DNA from: CADEDH01 sp963732695
GTDB lineage: Bacteria > Actinomycetota > Acidimicrobiia > Acidimicrobiales > SZUA-35
Length of the DNA: 64,000 nucleotides
NCBI GenBank assembly: GCA_963732695.1
Contig: CAVTAP010000001.1
Span: forward strand, 1-64,000
Reading direction: 5' to 3'
The position numbers and the translations under genes are program-made. Shown here piece after piece: positions 41,054 to 49,934 of this stretch (within the stretch, counting starts at the first letter, position 1; each line of letters starts with the position of its first letter). The notes below the pieces were generated by a model. It made no database searches and was not told the origin of the DNA. It saw nothing but the letters and a program-made list of their open reading frames with translations.

Positions 41054-41596
41054 TCAGCAGCCGCCGTCGGCCGTGATGGTGAACACCTCGCCCGGCGACG
41101 GCGTGGCCACCCACGGCGGGCCCGCCGTGCCCGCCGCCAACCAGCCCTCCACCCGGGCCAGGTAGGAACCGGGGAAGCCCAGCTCCCGCATGGGGGGCAG
41201 CACCGAGGTCTCCAGGTAGCCGGGCCGGGGCGGGCCCTCGGCCTCCGACGTCGCCCGGTAGGCCACGGCCGGACCGTCGACGTCGATCTCGATCCGCTCG
41301 TACAGGCCCTCGTCGACGGCCTCGAACCGGTCGAGCACGGCCAGGTCGGTAGCGGTGCAGGCCCAGACCAGGCCCAGCACCTCGGCGCTTCCTGGGGCCC
41401 GGGCCGGGCCAACGGGGCGGATCGGGCGGATCGACAGCACCCCGTGCCCGGTCACGAACAGCTCCCAGCCCGCCAATCGGGCCGGCCCCAGCACCACCGC
41501 CGAGGGGGCCAGGGCCGCCATCTGGGGCCGGTGGAGGTTGGACCCGTAGGCGAAGTAGCGGTGCCGGCCGGGCCTGCTCACGATGCCAGCGCTCAC
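41054..41596 (-). CDS. Gamma-glutamylcyclotransferase-like protein
   Basis: 180 residues. The N-terminal RYFAYGSNLHRPQMAALAPS is the YGSNL substrate loop of the cyclotransferase fold; EVLGLVWACTATDLAVLDRF then EAVDEGLYERIEIDV holds the catalytic glutamate region. It may release 5-oxoproline from a gamma-glutamyl compound, though many relatives are unassigned. The GTG at 41596 overlaps the stop of the FolP2-like gene (GTGA), so the two are coupled. A second GTG at 41581 is possible. Confidence 0.82.
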   Translation of the reverse strand: MSAGIVSRPGRHRYFAYGSNLHRPQMAALAPSAVVLGPARLAGWELFVTGHGVLSIRPIRPVGPARAPGSAEVLGLVWACTATDLAVLDRFEAVDEGLYERIEIDVDGPAVAYRATSEAEGPPRPGYLETSVLPPMRELGFPGSYLARVEGWLAAGTAGPPWVATPSPGEVFTITADGGC

Positions 41597-42342
41597 GATC
41601 CCAGGATGCGGCGCTCGAAGGCCCGGACCTTGGCCGGCAGGTGGGCCCGCCCGTACTCCGGCTGCTGGCCCACCACGATCTCCAACAGCTCGTCGTGCTG
41701 GGCCGTCTCCTTCCAGGGCAGGGCGATGTACAGCGGCAGATCGAACCGGCGCAGCTCGCCCAGGTTGGAGTAGACCCGCTTCTGGTAGTGGTACCGCTCC
41801 TCCCACGGCCAGTTGGACGGGGCGAAGCCGGTGCCGGGGTCGAGGATGCAGCGGTGGCGCAGCCCGAACCGGTCGGCGGCGGCCAGCCGATCGGCGAAGA
41901 AGTCGACGATCACCTGCACCGGGTCCTCCCGGACCATCGACATCTCCCGGGGGTTGGGGCCCGACAGGAAGGGCAACACGATCGGCACGTCGTGCTCGGC
42001 CGCCACCCGCCACATCTCGTCGCTCTGCATCCCGTCTGCGGCGTTGATCACGGTGGCCCCCGCCTCCAGGGCCCGGTGCACCACCTCGGGCCGCCACGAG
42101 TCGATCGAGATGTCGACGCCCAGGGGAACCAGTTCGGGCAGGATCGGCTCCAGCCGGGACCACTCGTCGGTCCAGGGCACCACGGTGGCCACGTCGGTGG
42201 AGCCCTGGCCGCCCAGGTCGATGGCGTCGGCCCCGTCGGCCACCAGCGCCTCGGCCCGGGCCCTTGCCTCGGCCGGGGTGCGCACGATGGAGAAGTCGGC
42301 CAGCGAGTCGGGGCTGGCGTTCACCACGCCGTAGAGAATCAC
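41593..42342 (-). CDS. Dihydropteroate synthase-like protein, FolP2 type
   Basis: 249 residues, pterin-binding TIM barrel. ILYGVVNASPDSLADFSIVR is the first loop, AIDLGGQGSTDVATVVPWTD the second, VDISIDSWRPEVVHRALEAG and VINAADGMQSDEMW follow, with a late HRCILDPGTGFAP. The family FolP makes dihydropteroate, but the mycobacterial FolP2 next to gpgS lacks that activity, and this gene sits in the same neighbourhood. The function is therefore uncertain. GTG 42342 lies six bases after TACAGT on the minus strand. Divergent from the GpgS-like gene. Confidence 0.82.
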   Translation of the reverse strand: MILYGVVNASPDSLADFSIVRTPAEARARAEALVADGADAIDLGGQGSTDVATVVPWTDEWSRLEPILPELVPLGVDISIDSWRPEVVHRALEAGATVINAADGMQSDEMWRVAAEHDVPIVLPFLSGPNPREMSMVREDPVQVIVDFFADRLAAADRFGLRHRCILDPGTGFAPSNWPWEERYHYQKRVYSNLGELRRFDLPLYIALPWKETAQHDELLEIVVGQQPEYGRAHLPAKVRAFERRILGS

Positions 42343-42348
42343 GGGGCA

Positions 42349-42354
42349 ACTGTA
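42349..42354 (-). promoter_or_regulatory. TACAGT -10 box, leaderless type
   Basis: On the minus strand TACAGT ends six bases before GTG 42342. Confidence 0.5.
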
Positions 42355-42386
42355 GATCCACCTGATCGGGGAACCGCGGGTCGGGA

Positions 42387-43292
42387 ATGGCCCCGGCGGT
42401 CGGAATGTTGAACGCTGGGATGGTGGGTATCGGCACGTTCCGGCTCGACCGGCCCGCCCTCGACGTGGTCAGGGCGGCCAAGGGCGACCAGATCGTCTCG
42501 TTGTGCATCCCGTGCCGTAACGAAGCGCCCACCATCGGCCGGCTGGTCGGCCTGATCCGCCAGGAGCTGATGGGCCCGGGCGGGGTGGTGGACGAGCTGA
42601 TCGTGATCGACGACGCCAGCACCGACGGCACCGGCTGGGAGGCGGCCCAGGCCGGGGCCCGGGTGGTGCCGATCGCCGACGTCCACGCCGTGCACGGCCC
42701 GGGTCGGGGCAAGGGCAACGCCCTGTGGGCCAGCCTGTTGGTGAGCCTGGGCGACGTGGTGGTGTGGTGCGACGGCGACCTCACCAGCTTCGAGCCCGAC
42801 TGGATCCCCCGCCTGGCCGCCCCCCTCCTGGTCGACCCGGGCATCGGGCTGGTGAAGGCGTCGTACCGCCGGCCCACGCACACCGGCGGCGGCGGACGCA
42901 CCACCGAGCTGGTGGCCCGCCCCCTGCTGTCGCTCTACTACCCCGAGCTGGCCCGGCTCGACCAGCCCCTGGCCGGGGAGTACGCGGTGCGGGCCACCAC
43001 GGCCGCCGAGATCCCGTTCGTGCAGGGCTGGGGGGTGGAGATCGCCATGCTGATCGACATGGCCGAGCGGTTCGGGTCCCAGGCCATCACCCAGGTCGAC
43101 CTCGGCCTGCGGGAGCACCGCCACCACCCGCTGGAGGCGCTGTCGCTCCAGGCGGCCGAGGTGATGGCCACCGTGCTGGCCCGCACGGCCGAGGGCAAGC
43201 TCCTCGACGACGACCTCCGCCTCACCCGGGCCGACGGCGCCACCCTCCCGCTCAACCTGGCCCAGCGCCCGCCGCTGGTGGACCTGGAGTGA
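42387..43292 (+). CDS. gpgS: Glucosyl-3-phosphoglycerate synthase-like glycosyltransferase
   Basis: Up to 301 residues. GT-A fold enzyme that joins glucose from a nucleotide sugar to 3-phosphoglycerate, first step of methylglucose lipopolysaccharide and glucosylglycerate synthesis. Seen: IVSLCIPCRNEAPTIGRLVG, VDELIVIDDASTDGTGWEAA, GPGRGKGNALWASLLVSLGD, the metal motif VVWCDGDLTSFEPDWIP, LVKASYRRPTHTGGGGRTTE and QPLAGEYAVRATTAAEIPFV then GWGVEIAMLIDMAERFG. All are typical of GpgS. ATGs at 42405 or 42420 could be the true start, since the first residues are not conserved. Next to a FolP2-like gene, as in Mycobacterium, but divergent. Confidence 0.88.
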   Translation: MAPAVGMLNAGMVGIGTFRLDRPALDVVRAAKGDQIVSLCIPCRNEAPTIGRLVGLIRQELMGPGGVVDELIVIDDASTDGTGWEAAQAGARVVPIADVHAVHGPGRGKGNALWASLLVSLGDVVVWCDGDLTSFEPDWIPRLAAPLLVDPGIGLVKASYRRPTHTGGGGRTTELVARPLLSLYYPELARLDQPLAGEYAVRATTAAEIPFVQGWGVEIAMLIDMAERFGSQAITQVDLGLREHRHHPLEALSLQAAEVMATVLARTAEGKLLDDDLRLTRADGATLPLNLAQRPPLVDLE

Positions 43293-43400
43293 GCTCGCGC
43301 GTCTGACGATCCCCCACCCCGGTTTCCGGTCCATGGCTTCTGGGTTCGTTTGCCGGGGCCGGAGGCTCGGCCTGGTCCGGCCGCCCCGGGCCGCCCCCCC

Positions 43401-43406
43401 TAGGGT
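43401..43406 (+). promoter_or_regulatory. TAGGGT -10 box, leaderless type
   Basis: TAGGGT ends six bases before GTG 43413. Confidence 0.6.
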
Positions 43407-43412
43407 GAGGGC

Positions 43413-45149
43413 GTGAGCACCAGGGCAGGGGAACGGTTCGGTTTCAACTGGGGCGACGCCGTCGAGCGGGTGGTGGCGTTGATGCCCCGCCCGGCCGACT
43501 ACGCCGGGCTGCGTTCGTCGTGGCGGGGCGACCTCCTGGCCGGGGCGACCGTGGGGGTGGTGGCCCTGCCCCTGGCGCTGGCCTTCGGCATCACATCGGG
43601 CCTGGGGGCCGACGCCGGCCTGATCACGGCGATCGTGGCCGGGTTGGTGGCCGCCGTCTTCGGCGGCTCGAACGTGCAGGTGTCGGGCCCGACCGGGGCC
43701 ATGACCGTGGTGCTGGTGCCGATCGTGGCCCGCCAGGGGCCGGGCGCCGTGATCCTGGTGGGCCTGCTGGCCGGGTTCGTGATCCTGGCCGCCGGGGTGG
43801 CCGGGTTCGGCCGGTACCTCACCTACGTCCCGTGGCCCGTGATCGAAGGCTTCACGATCGGCATCGCCACGATCATCTTCCTCCAGCAGGTGCCGGCCGC
43901 CCTGGGGGTGGCCAAGCCCGAAGGGGAGAACACGGCCCTGGTGGCCGGCCGGGCCGTGGTCCGGGCCATCGAGGGCCAGGGCCGTTGGTGGACGGTGGGG
44001 CTGGTGGCCATCGTGGCGGCGGTGATGCTGGTTGTTCCCCGGATCCACCGGGGTCTGCCGGCGTCGCTCCTGGCCGTGCTGGCGGCCACCGTGGTGGCCG
44101 CCGCGGTGGACACCGGCGTGGCCACCATCGGCAAGCTGCCGAGCTCGCTGCCGTCACCCGCCCTGCCCCACGTGACAACCGGCCTCGTGTCGAGCCTGTC
44201 GGGGGCGGTGTTCGCCGTGGCCGCCCTGGCGGCGCTGGAGAGCCTGCTGTCGGCCAAGGTGGCCGACGGGATGGCCGGCACACCCGCCCACGATCCCAAC
44301 CGGGAACTGTTCGGCCAGGGCCTGGCCAACATCGCCTCGTCGCTGTTCGGAGGCATGCCGGCCACGGGTGCGATCGCCCGCACGGCGGTGAACGTCAAGG
44401 CGGGGGCCCGCACCCGGGTGTCGGCCATCGTGCACGCTGTGCTCCTGCTGGCCGTGGTCCTGTTCGGGTCGGGCCTCGTGTCCCGCATCCCGCTCGCCGC
44501 CCTGGCCGGGGTGCTGATGGTCACCGCCACCCGGATGGTGGAGCGCCACAACGTGGCCGCCATCCTGCGGGCCACCCGGTCCGACGCCCTGATCCTGGTG
44601 CTCACGGCGTTCGTCACCGTGGCCTTCGACCTGATCCTGGCGGTGGAGGTGGGCATGGCGGCGGCCGCCGTGCTGGCCCTGCGCCAGGTGGCCCGCACGT
44701 CCACGTTCACCGCCGAGTCGGTGTCGTCCGGCGGTGGGGCCACGGACGGGGATGCGCTGCTGGACCCGGACCAGGCCGCCTCCCTGCGCCACGACCACAT
44801 CGTCGCCTACCGCCTCGACGGCGCTCTGTTCTTCGGTGCCGTCCAGCGCTTCTTCCACGAGCTGACCGAGGTGGGCGACGTGAAGGTGGTGATCCTCCGC
44901 CTGCCCGACCTGCAGATGATCGATGCCACCGGGGCCCAGGCCCTGGGCCAGATCATCGAGGAGTTGGAGCGCCGCCATGTGACCGTGCTGCTCAAGGGGG
45001 CCCGGCCCGAGCACCTGCGGATCCTGCGGGAAGTGGGGGCGATCGACCGGCTGGCCCACGCCCGCCACGTGTTCGACGACCTGGACAGCGCCATCGCCCA
45101 CGCCCGGGAGCACGTGGCCCGGATAGGCAGCGGCGTCGGGCCCGGATAG
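43413..45149 (+). CDS. SulP-family anion transporter with STAS domain
   Basis: 578 residues. Membrane domain of about 10-14 segments (residues 35-440): LLAGATVGVVALPLALAFGI, GSNVQVSGPTGAMTVVLVPI, SLFGGMPATGAIARTAVNVK are SulP signatures. The C-terminal STAS domain (about 460-565) holds VVILRLPDLQMIDATGAQAL. Family members carry sulfate, bicarbonate or other anions with sodium or protons. The beta-carbonic anhydrase at 35423 would fit bicarbonate use but is not adjacent. Followed on the same strand by the Bcp peroxiredoxin within 10 bases. Confidence 0.92.
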   Translation: MSTRAGERFGFNWGDAVERVVALMPRPADYAGLRSSWRGDLLAGATVGVVALPLALAFGITSGLGADAGLITAIVAGLVAAVFGGSNVQVSGPTGAMTVVLVPIVARQGPGAVILVGLLAGFVILAAGVAGFGRYLTYVPWPVIEGFTIGIATIIFLQQVPAALGVAKPEGENTALVAGRAVVRAIEGQGRWWTVGLVAIVAAVMLVVPRIHRGLPASLLAVLAATVVAAAVDTGVATIGKLPSSLPSPALPHVTTGLVSSLSGAVFAVAALAALESLLSAKVADGMAGTPAHDPNRELFGQGLANIASSLFGGMPATGAIARTAVNVKAGARTRVSAIVHAVLLLAVVLFGSGLVSRIPLAALAGVLMVTATRMVERHNVAAILRATRSDALILVLTAFVTVAFDLILAVEVGMAAAAVLALRQVARTSTFTAESVSSGGGATDGDALLDPDQAASLRHDHIVAYRLDGALFFGAVQRFFHELTEVGDVKVVILRLPDLQMIDATGAQALGQIIEELERRHVTVLLKGARPEHLRILREVGAIDRLAHARHVFDDLDSAIAHAREHVARIGSGVGPG

Positions 45150-45158
45150 ACAGGGGTG

Positions 45159-45614
45159 ATGACCACACTGTCCGTTGGCGACAAGGCGCCGGCCTTCACC
45201 CTCACCGACCAGCACGGGGAGAAGGTGCAGCTCTCCGAGCTCGAGGGCCACAAGGTCCTGCTGTTCTTCTACCCCAAGGCCGACACCCCCGGCTGCACGG
45301 CCCAGGCCTGCGGCCTGCGGGACGTGGCCGATCAGGTGGGCGACGCCGTGATCCTGGGCGTCAGCCCCGACCTGCCCGCCAAGCAGGCCAAGTTCGACAC
45401 CAAGTACGGGCTGGGCTTCCCCCTGCTGTCCGACCCCGAACACACCGTGGCCGAGGCCTACGGCGTGTGGGGCGAGAAGAAGCTGTACGGCAAGGCCTAT
45501 ATGGGCATCGTGCGCTCCGCCTTCCTCATCGACGAGAAGGGCAAGATCGTGCAGGCCCTCTACAAGGTCAGCCCGAAGGACACTCCGGTCAAGCTGCTGA
45601 AGGCGATGGCCTGA
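45159..45614 (+). CDS. bcp: Thioredoxin-dependent peroxiredoxin, Bcp type
   Basis: 151 residues. It should reduce hydroperoxides with electrons from thioredoxin. VGDKAPAFTLTDQHGEKVQL opens the fold; FFYPKADTPGCTAQACGLRD has the peroxidatic cysteine in TPGCT and the resolving cysteine five residues later, the atypical 2-Cys Bcp arrangement. KAYMGIVRSAFLIDEKGKIV contains the conserved arginine. The ATG at 45159 is chosen over an adjacent in-frame GTG. Directly downstream of the SulP gene. Confidence 0.93.
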   Translation: MTTLSVGDKAPAFTLTDQHGEKVQLSELEGHKVLLFFYPKADTPGCTAQACGLRDVADQVGDAVILGVSPDLPAKQAKFDTKYGLGFPLLSDPEHTVAEAYGVWGEKKLYGKAYMGIVRSAFLIDEKGKIVQALYKVSPKDTPVKLLKAMA

Positions 45615-45718
45615 CCCTGGTGGCGGCGCGGCTCAGGTGGTCGTGCGGCTGAGGAGCACGTAGCGGGGTTCGTTCTCCACCACCCCCACCTCCTGCTGGA
45701 CACGGTTCGGGCGCCGGC

Positions 45719-47275
45719 TCAGGGGAAGTAGGGGACGGGGGGAGGGCCGAGCTGGGTGGCCAGGATGCGCTGGGCGTCGTGGACGAAGCGGGCGATGAGG
45801 GGCCGGGTGGCGGCCGGGTCGACGATGTCCTGCCCGGTGGCCTCGGCCGTGCGGAACGGTGAGGCCAGGGCGTTGAGCCGGTCCTCGATCTCGATCCGCT
45901 TGGCCTCGGGGTCGTCGGCCGAGCCGATCTCCCGCCGGTAGGCGGCCGACGCCCCGCCGGCGATGTGCATCGACCCCCACCGGGCCGACGGCCAGGCGTA
46001 GCGCCGGAACATGCCGCTGGGCCGGTGGTGGCATTGGCCGGCCACCCCGTACAGCCGTCGGACCACGATCGTGATCCACGGCATCCGGGTGCGGCAGGTG
46101 AGGGCCACCAGCCGGGCCCCGGCCCGCTCGATCCCGGCCCGCTCGGACTCGATGCCCACCAGGAACCCGGGCTCGTCGGCCAACGAGATCAGCGGCAGAT
46201 GGAACGTGTCGCACAGCTGCATGAGGCGGCTGGCCTTGGCCCCGGAGTCGACGTCGGTGGCGCCCCCGTTGAAGCGGGGGTCGTTGGCCATGATCCCCAC
46301 CGGGTAGCCGTCGACGCGGGCCAGGGCCGTGATCCGGGCCCGCCCGTAGAGGGGGGCGATCTCGAACAGCGAGCCCCGGTCCACCACCGCCTCCACCAGC
46401 TTGCGGGCGTCGTGGACCCGGCGGGGGTTGTCGGGCACCAGGGTGCGCAGCTCGGGGGCGGTGCGGTCGGCCGGGTCGCCGGTCTCCAGCCGGGGCGCCA
46501 TCTCGTAGACCGACGTCGGCAGGTAGGACAGGAAGCGGCGGATCTGGTCGAGGGCGTCGGCCTCGGTGGCGGCCAGGTTGTCGACGCAGCCGCTCACCCG
46601 GGTGTGGATCTCGGGCCCGCCCAGCTCCTCCTTGGTGATGTCGTAGCCCAGGGCCGCCTTCACCACCGGCGGACCGCCGGGGAAGATCTGCGAGGTGTTC
46701 TCCACCATGACGTTCCAGTGGGCCATGCAGGCGTTCACCGCCGGCAGACCGGCCACCGAGCCGAGCACGGCCGACACCACCGGCACCAGGTTGAGCAGCT
46801 CCACGTCGGGATAGGTGAAGGCGTTGCCGTCGGGCAGGTAGGTGCGGCCCAGGTCTTCGAAGCCCCGCACCGAGCCGCCGGCGGCGTCGAGCAGGCGGAT
46901 GTAGGGCACCCGCCACTCCCGGGCCCGCTCCTGGGGCCGGAGCTCCTCGCCCAGGCCGCCGTGGCCGGTGGACGCCGACCCGCCCCGCACGGTGAAGTCG
47001 CCGCCCGACACCACCACCGGGCGGCCGTCGATCGAGGCCATGGCGTTGACCTCGCCCCGGGGGGTGAAGTGGGCCAGGCGGTTGTCCCGGTCGTAGGTGG
47101 CGTGTCCCTGGAGGTGGCCGAACTCCTCCGTGGAGCCGGCGTCGACCAGGAGGTCGAGCCGTTCCCGCACGGTGAGCTTGCCCCGGCCGTGGTGGAAGGC
47201 GACGGAGTCGGCCCCGCCCATCTCCCGGCCCAGCTCGATCCGCCGCTCCAGCTCCTCGAGGTCATCGGTGCTCAT
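45719..47275 (-). CDS. Acyl-CoA carboxylase beta (carboxyltransferase) subunit
   Basis: 518 residues with the two crotonase-like halves of biotin-dependent carboxyltransferases. N-half: GGADSVAFHHGRGKLTVRER, VVSGGDFTVRGGSASTGHGG. C-half: VGIMANDPRFNGGATDVDSG, LPLISLADEPGFLVGIESER, WITIVVRRLYGVAGQCHHRP, and SMHIAGGASAAYRREIG. It moves carboxyl from biotin to an acyl-CoA (acetyl-, propionyl-, methylcrotonyl- or similar). Canonical GGxxxA/GAG oxyanion loops are less clear than in PccB, so the substrate is open. No biotin carboxylase gene is nearby. Start fixed by TAGGGT eight bases upstream on the minus strand. Confidence 0.9.
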   Translation of the reverse strand: MSTDDLEELERRIELGREMGGADSVAFHHGRGKLTVRERLDLLVDAGSTEEFGHLQGHATYDRDNRLAHFTPRGEVNAMASIDGRPVVVSGGDFTVRGGSASTGHGGLGEELRPQERAREWRVPYIRLLDAAGGSVRGFEDLGRTYLPDGNAFTYPDVELLNLVPVVSAVLGSVAGLPAVNACMAHWNVMVENTSQIFPGGPPVVKAALGYDITKEELGGPEIHTRVSGCVDNLAATEADALDQIRRFLSYLPTSVYEMAPRLETGDPADRTAPELRTLVPDNPRRVHDARKLVEAVVDRGSLFEIAPLYGRARITALARVDGYPVGIMANDPRFNGGATDVDSGAKASRLMQLCDTFHLPLISLADEPGFLVGIESERAGIERAGARLVALTCRTRMPWITIVVRRLYGVAGQCHHRPSGMFRRYAWPSARWGSMHIAGGASAAYRREIGSADDPEAKRIEIEDRLNALASPFRTAEATGQDIVDPAATRPLIARFVHDAQRILATQLGPPPVPYFP

Positions 47276-47283
47276 GGAGCCGG

Positions 47284-47289
47284 ACCCTA
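47284..47289 (-). promoter_or_regulatory. TAGGGT -10 box, leaderless type
   Basis: On the minus strand TAGGGT ends eight bases before ATG 47275. Confidence 0.55.
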
Positions 47290-47309
47290 GTGCTACCCGG
47301 CCCCGAAGC

Positions 47310-47358
47310 CGAACTGTGGCGCCCGGTGCTGTATTTCGCGCGCTGGCGCCACAGTTCG
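47310..47358. repeat. Palindrome with 14 bp perfect arms
   Basis: CGAACTGTGGCGCC and its exact reverse complement are separated by 21 bases, between the CoA transferase stop and the carboxyltransferase promoter. The arm shares CGAACTGTG with the palindromes at 51488 and 52293. Confidence 0.85.
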
Positions 47359-47363
47359 CCGTC

Positions 47364-49829
47364 TCAGACCGGCGGGGCCCAGGCGATGGTGCCGTCGGCG
47401 GCGAGCTCGTCGATCCGGGCCCGGCCGTAGCCCAGCAGGTCGCCCAGGATGGCCACGTTGTGCTCGCCCAGGTTGGGGGCGGGGCCCATGGGGATGGGCC
47501 GGCCCGAGAAGTGGAGCGACGCCCCCGGCATGCGCTGGGGGCCGGCCTCGCCCGACTCCAGGGTGGTGATGAACCCCCGGGACTGGAGCTGGGGCCCGTC
47601 CACCAGGTCGGCCGCCGACAGGGCGGCCATGGCCGGCACGCCCCGGGCCTGGAGGGCGGCCATGGCCTCGAACTTGCCCCGGACCGACGTCCAGGCCGTG
47701 ATCTCGGCGTCGATGGCGTCATGATGGGCGCGGCGACCCTCGACGGTGGCGAAGCGGGGATCGGCCAGAGCGGGGCGGCCCACGGTGTCGACCACGGCTT
47801 CCCAGTCGTCGTCGTCCCGCACGGTGAGGGCCAGCCAGGCGTCGGGGCCGCCGCAGCGGTAGACGCCCTGGGGGGCGAAGCGGGGCGACCGGTTGCCCCA
47901 CCGGGTGGGCAGCTCGCCCGTCACCGAGGTGGTGAGGATGTGGTCGCCGATCAGGGGCAGCAGGGTCTCGAGCTGTGACAGGTCCACCTCCAGCCCGGTG
48001 CCGGTGCGCTCCCGCTCCCACAGGGCGGCCAGGATGGCCACCGTGCCGAACAGGCCGCCGGCCGGGTCGGGGAAGGCGACGCCGATGCGCAGGGGTCCGC
48101 CGTCGGGGTAGCCGGTGGTGGAGGCGAGCCCGGAGTGGGTCTCCAGGATCGGGCCGAACGAGAAGTGGCTGGCCATCGGGCCGGTGGCGCCGTAGCCCGA
48201 CATCGACACGGTGATCACCCGGGGGTTGACGGCCGACAGCGAGGCGTGGTCGATGCCCAGCGACTGGACGCCCCGGGGCGAGTAGTTGTTGAGCACCACG
48301 TCAGCCCGGCGCACCAGGTCGTGCAGCACCTCCCGGCCGCCGGGGGCCTTCACGTCGAGGCACAGGCTCCGCTTGTTGCGCTGGAGCTTGTTGAACAGCC
48401 CCATCCGGTTCCACCAGTGCTGGCCCGCCTCCAGCGCCGGCCAGGTGCCGTTGCGCACGGCGGCCGGGGGCAGGTCGCCCCAGCGCCACGGCTCCGGGCC
48501 CTCATCGGTACCGGGCTCCTCGGGCTCGAGGGCCTCGGGCACGATCGTGAGGCCCCGGGCCGTGGGGTGCTCGATCTTGATCACGTCGGCCCCCAGGTCG
48601 GCCAGGTTGCGGCCGGCCAGCGGCCCGGCCCAGGCGATCGAGAACTCGAGCACCCGGAGGCCGCTGAGGTCGAGGAGCGGAATCGCCGGCGCGGTGCCAC
48701 CGGTGCCACCGGCGGCGGTCGCGGTGCCGTTGCCGGCCGATCCCCGGGGCCCCAGCGCCGGCGCGCCCACCGGCGGGGCGGGGGAGCGGGGGCCGACGAA
48801 GAACGGTGGTCCCGGTACCTTGGCGTCGGGGCCCAGCTCCGGCACCGGGCTCCAGAACCGGCGGGCGGCCAGTTGCTCGTCGGCCACCAGGTCGGCCAGG
48901 TCGCTGACCCGGCCGGCCGGGATCCGTGACCCCTGGATGGCGGCCACCACCTCGGCCGCGTCCCGCTCGGCCAGCCACGGCTTCAGGGCGGCGTCGATCA
49001 GCTCGGCGTGGTCGTAGCGGCCGGCGGGTGTGCCGAGACGGTCGTCGGCCAGCAGTTCCACGGCGTCGGCAACGATGCACAGGTTCTCGAACTGCTCGTT
49101 GGAGGCGGCGGCGATCTGGATCCACCGGTCCCGGCAGGCGAAGGCGTTGATCGGATAGTGGAACTCGGCCAGTCGGTTGCCGTCGCGCCGCTTCACGTAG
49201 CCGGTGTGGGTGTAGCTGGTGATCGTCCACTGGTGGGACCCGGCCATGGTCTCCATGGCGCTCACGTCCACCAGCTGGCCGGCGCCGGTGCGGGCGGCGT
49301 CGAGCAGGGCCACCTGGGCCCCGATGGCGGCGTTGGTGCCGGTGAAGTAGGCCGGCCACGGGCCGCCGCCCTGCACCGGTTCCCGGTCGGGGTCACCGGT
49401 GAGCAGGAGGTGCCCGCCGGCGGCCCAGTCGGTCAGCTCGGAGGAGGCCAGCGACCGCCAGGGGCCGGTCAGGCCGTAGGCCGACAGGGCCACGAACACC
49501 TGGGTCGGGTTGGCCCGCCGCAGCCGGGCGGCCACGGCGGCCACCGCCCCCGGGGGCTCGGTGCCGGTGGCCGTCCAGATGACCACCGCGGCGTCGGCGG
49601 CGGTCGTTTCCAGGGCGGCGAAGTCGTCGGCCACGATCGACGACTTGCCGGCGTTGAGCCAGTGGTGCCAGGGGCTCTCTCCGCCGGGCAGCAGCGGCTC
49701 CCGGGTGCGCAGCGACGACCCGCCGGGTGGCTCCACCAGCGTCACCGTCGCACCCAGGTGGGCGAGCAGACGGCTGCACCACGCCCCGGCCACACCCCCC
49801 GCCACCTCCACCACACGGATCCCCTGCAC
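47364..49829 (-). CDS. CaiB/BaiF CoA-transferase, fused double-domain form
   Basis: 821 residues, twice the usual length. Each half is a class III CoA transferase: the first starts GIRVVEVAGGVAGAWCSRLL and carries GAGQLVDVSAMETMAG; the second starts GLRVLEFSIAWAGPLAGRNL and carries GTGLEVDLSQLETLLP. The aspartate in VDVS/VDLS is the catalytic residue that forms the acyl anhydride, so both halves look active. A Gly/Ala/Pro-rich linker (PPVGAPALGPRGSAGN) joins them. The GTG at 49829 has AGGAGG nine bases upstream. The enzyme probably makes a CoA thioester of a carboxylic acid; the neighbouring carboxyltransferase may use the product. Confidence 0.9.
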   Translation of the reverse strand: MQGIRVVEVAGGVAGAWCSRLLAHLGATVTLVEPPGGSSLRTREPLLPGGESPWHHWLNAGKSSIVADDFAALETTAADAAVVIWTATGTEPPGAVAAVAARLRRANPTQVFVALSAYGLTGPWRSLASSELTDWAAGGHLLLTGDPDREPVQGGGPWPAYFTGTNAAIGAQVALLDAARTGAGQLVDVSAMETMAGSHQWTITSYTHTGYVKRRDGNRLAEFHYPINAFACRDRWIQIAAASNEQFENLCIVADAVELLADDRLGTPAGRYDHAELIDAALKPWLAERDAAEVVAAIQGSRIPAGRVSDLADLVADEQLAARRFWSPVPELGPDAKVPGPPFFVGPRSPAPPVGAPALGPRGSAGNGTATAAGGTGGTAPAIPLLDLSGLRVLEFSIAWAGPLAGRNLADLGADVIKIEHPTARGLTIVPEALEPEEPGTDEGPEPWRWGDLPPAAVRNGTWPALEAGQHWWNRMGLFNKLQRNKRSLCLDVKAPGGREVLHDLVRRADVVLNNYSPRGVQSLGIDHASLSAVNPRVITVSMSGYGATGPMASHFSFGPILETHSGLASTTGYPDGGPLRIGVAFPDPAGGLFGTVAILAALWERERTGTGLEVDLSQLETLLPLIGDHILTTSVTGELPTRWGNRSPRFAPQGVYRCGGPDAWLALTVRDDDDWEAVVDTVGRPALADPRFATVEGRRAHHDAIDAEITAWTSVRGKFEAMAALQARGVPAMAALSAADLVDGPQLQSRGFITTLESGEAGPQRMPGASLHFSGRPIPMGPAPNLGEHNVAILGDLLGYGRARIDELAADGTIAWAPPV

Positions 49830-49934
49830 GGAGCGATCCTCCTGGCCACCCCCGACAGGGGTCAAGTCCGCGGCGCCACCGCTGGAGGCGAAAGCCATCC
49901 CCTCGGCCCCGGCCGTGTGGCAGACTTCCCGGCC

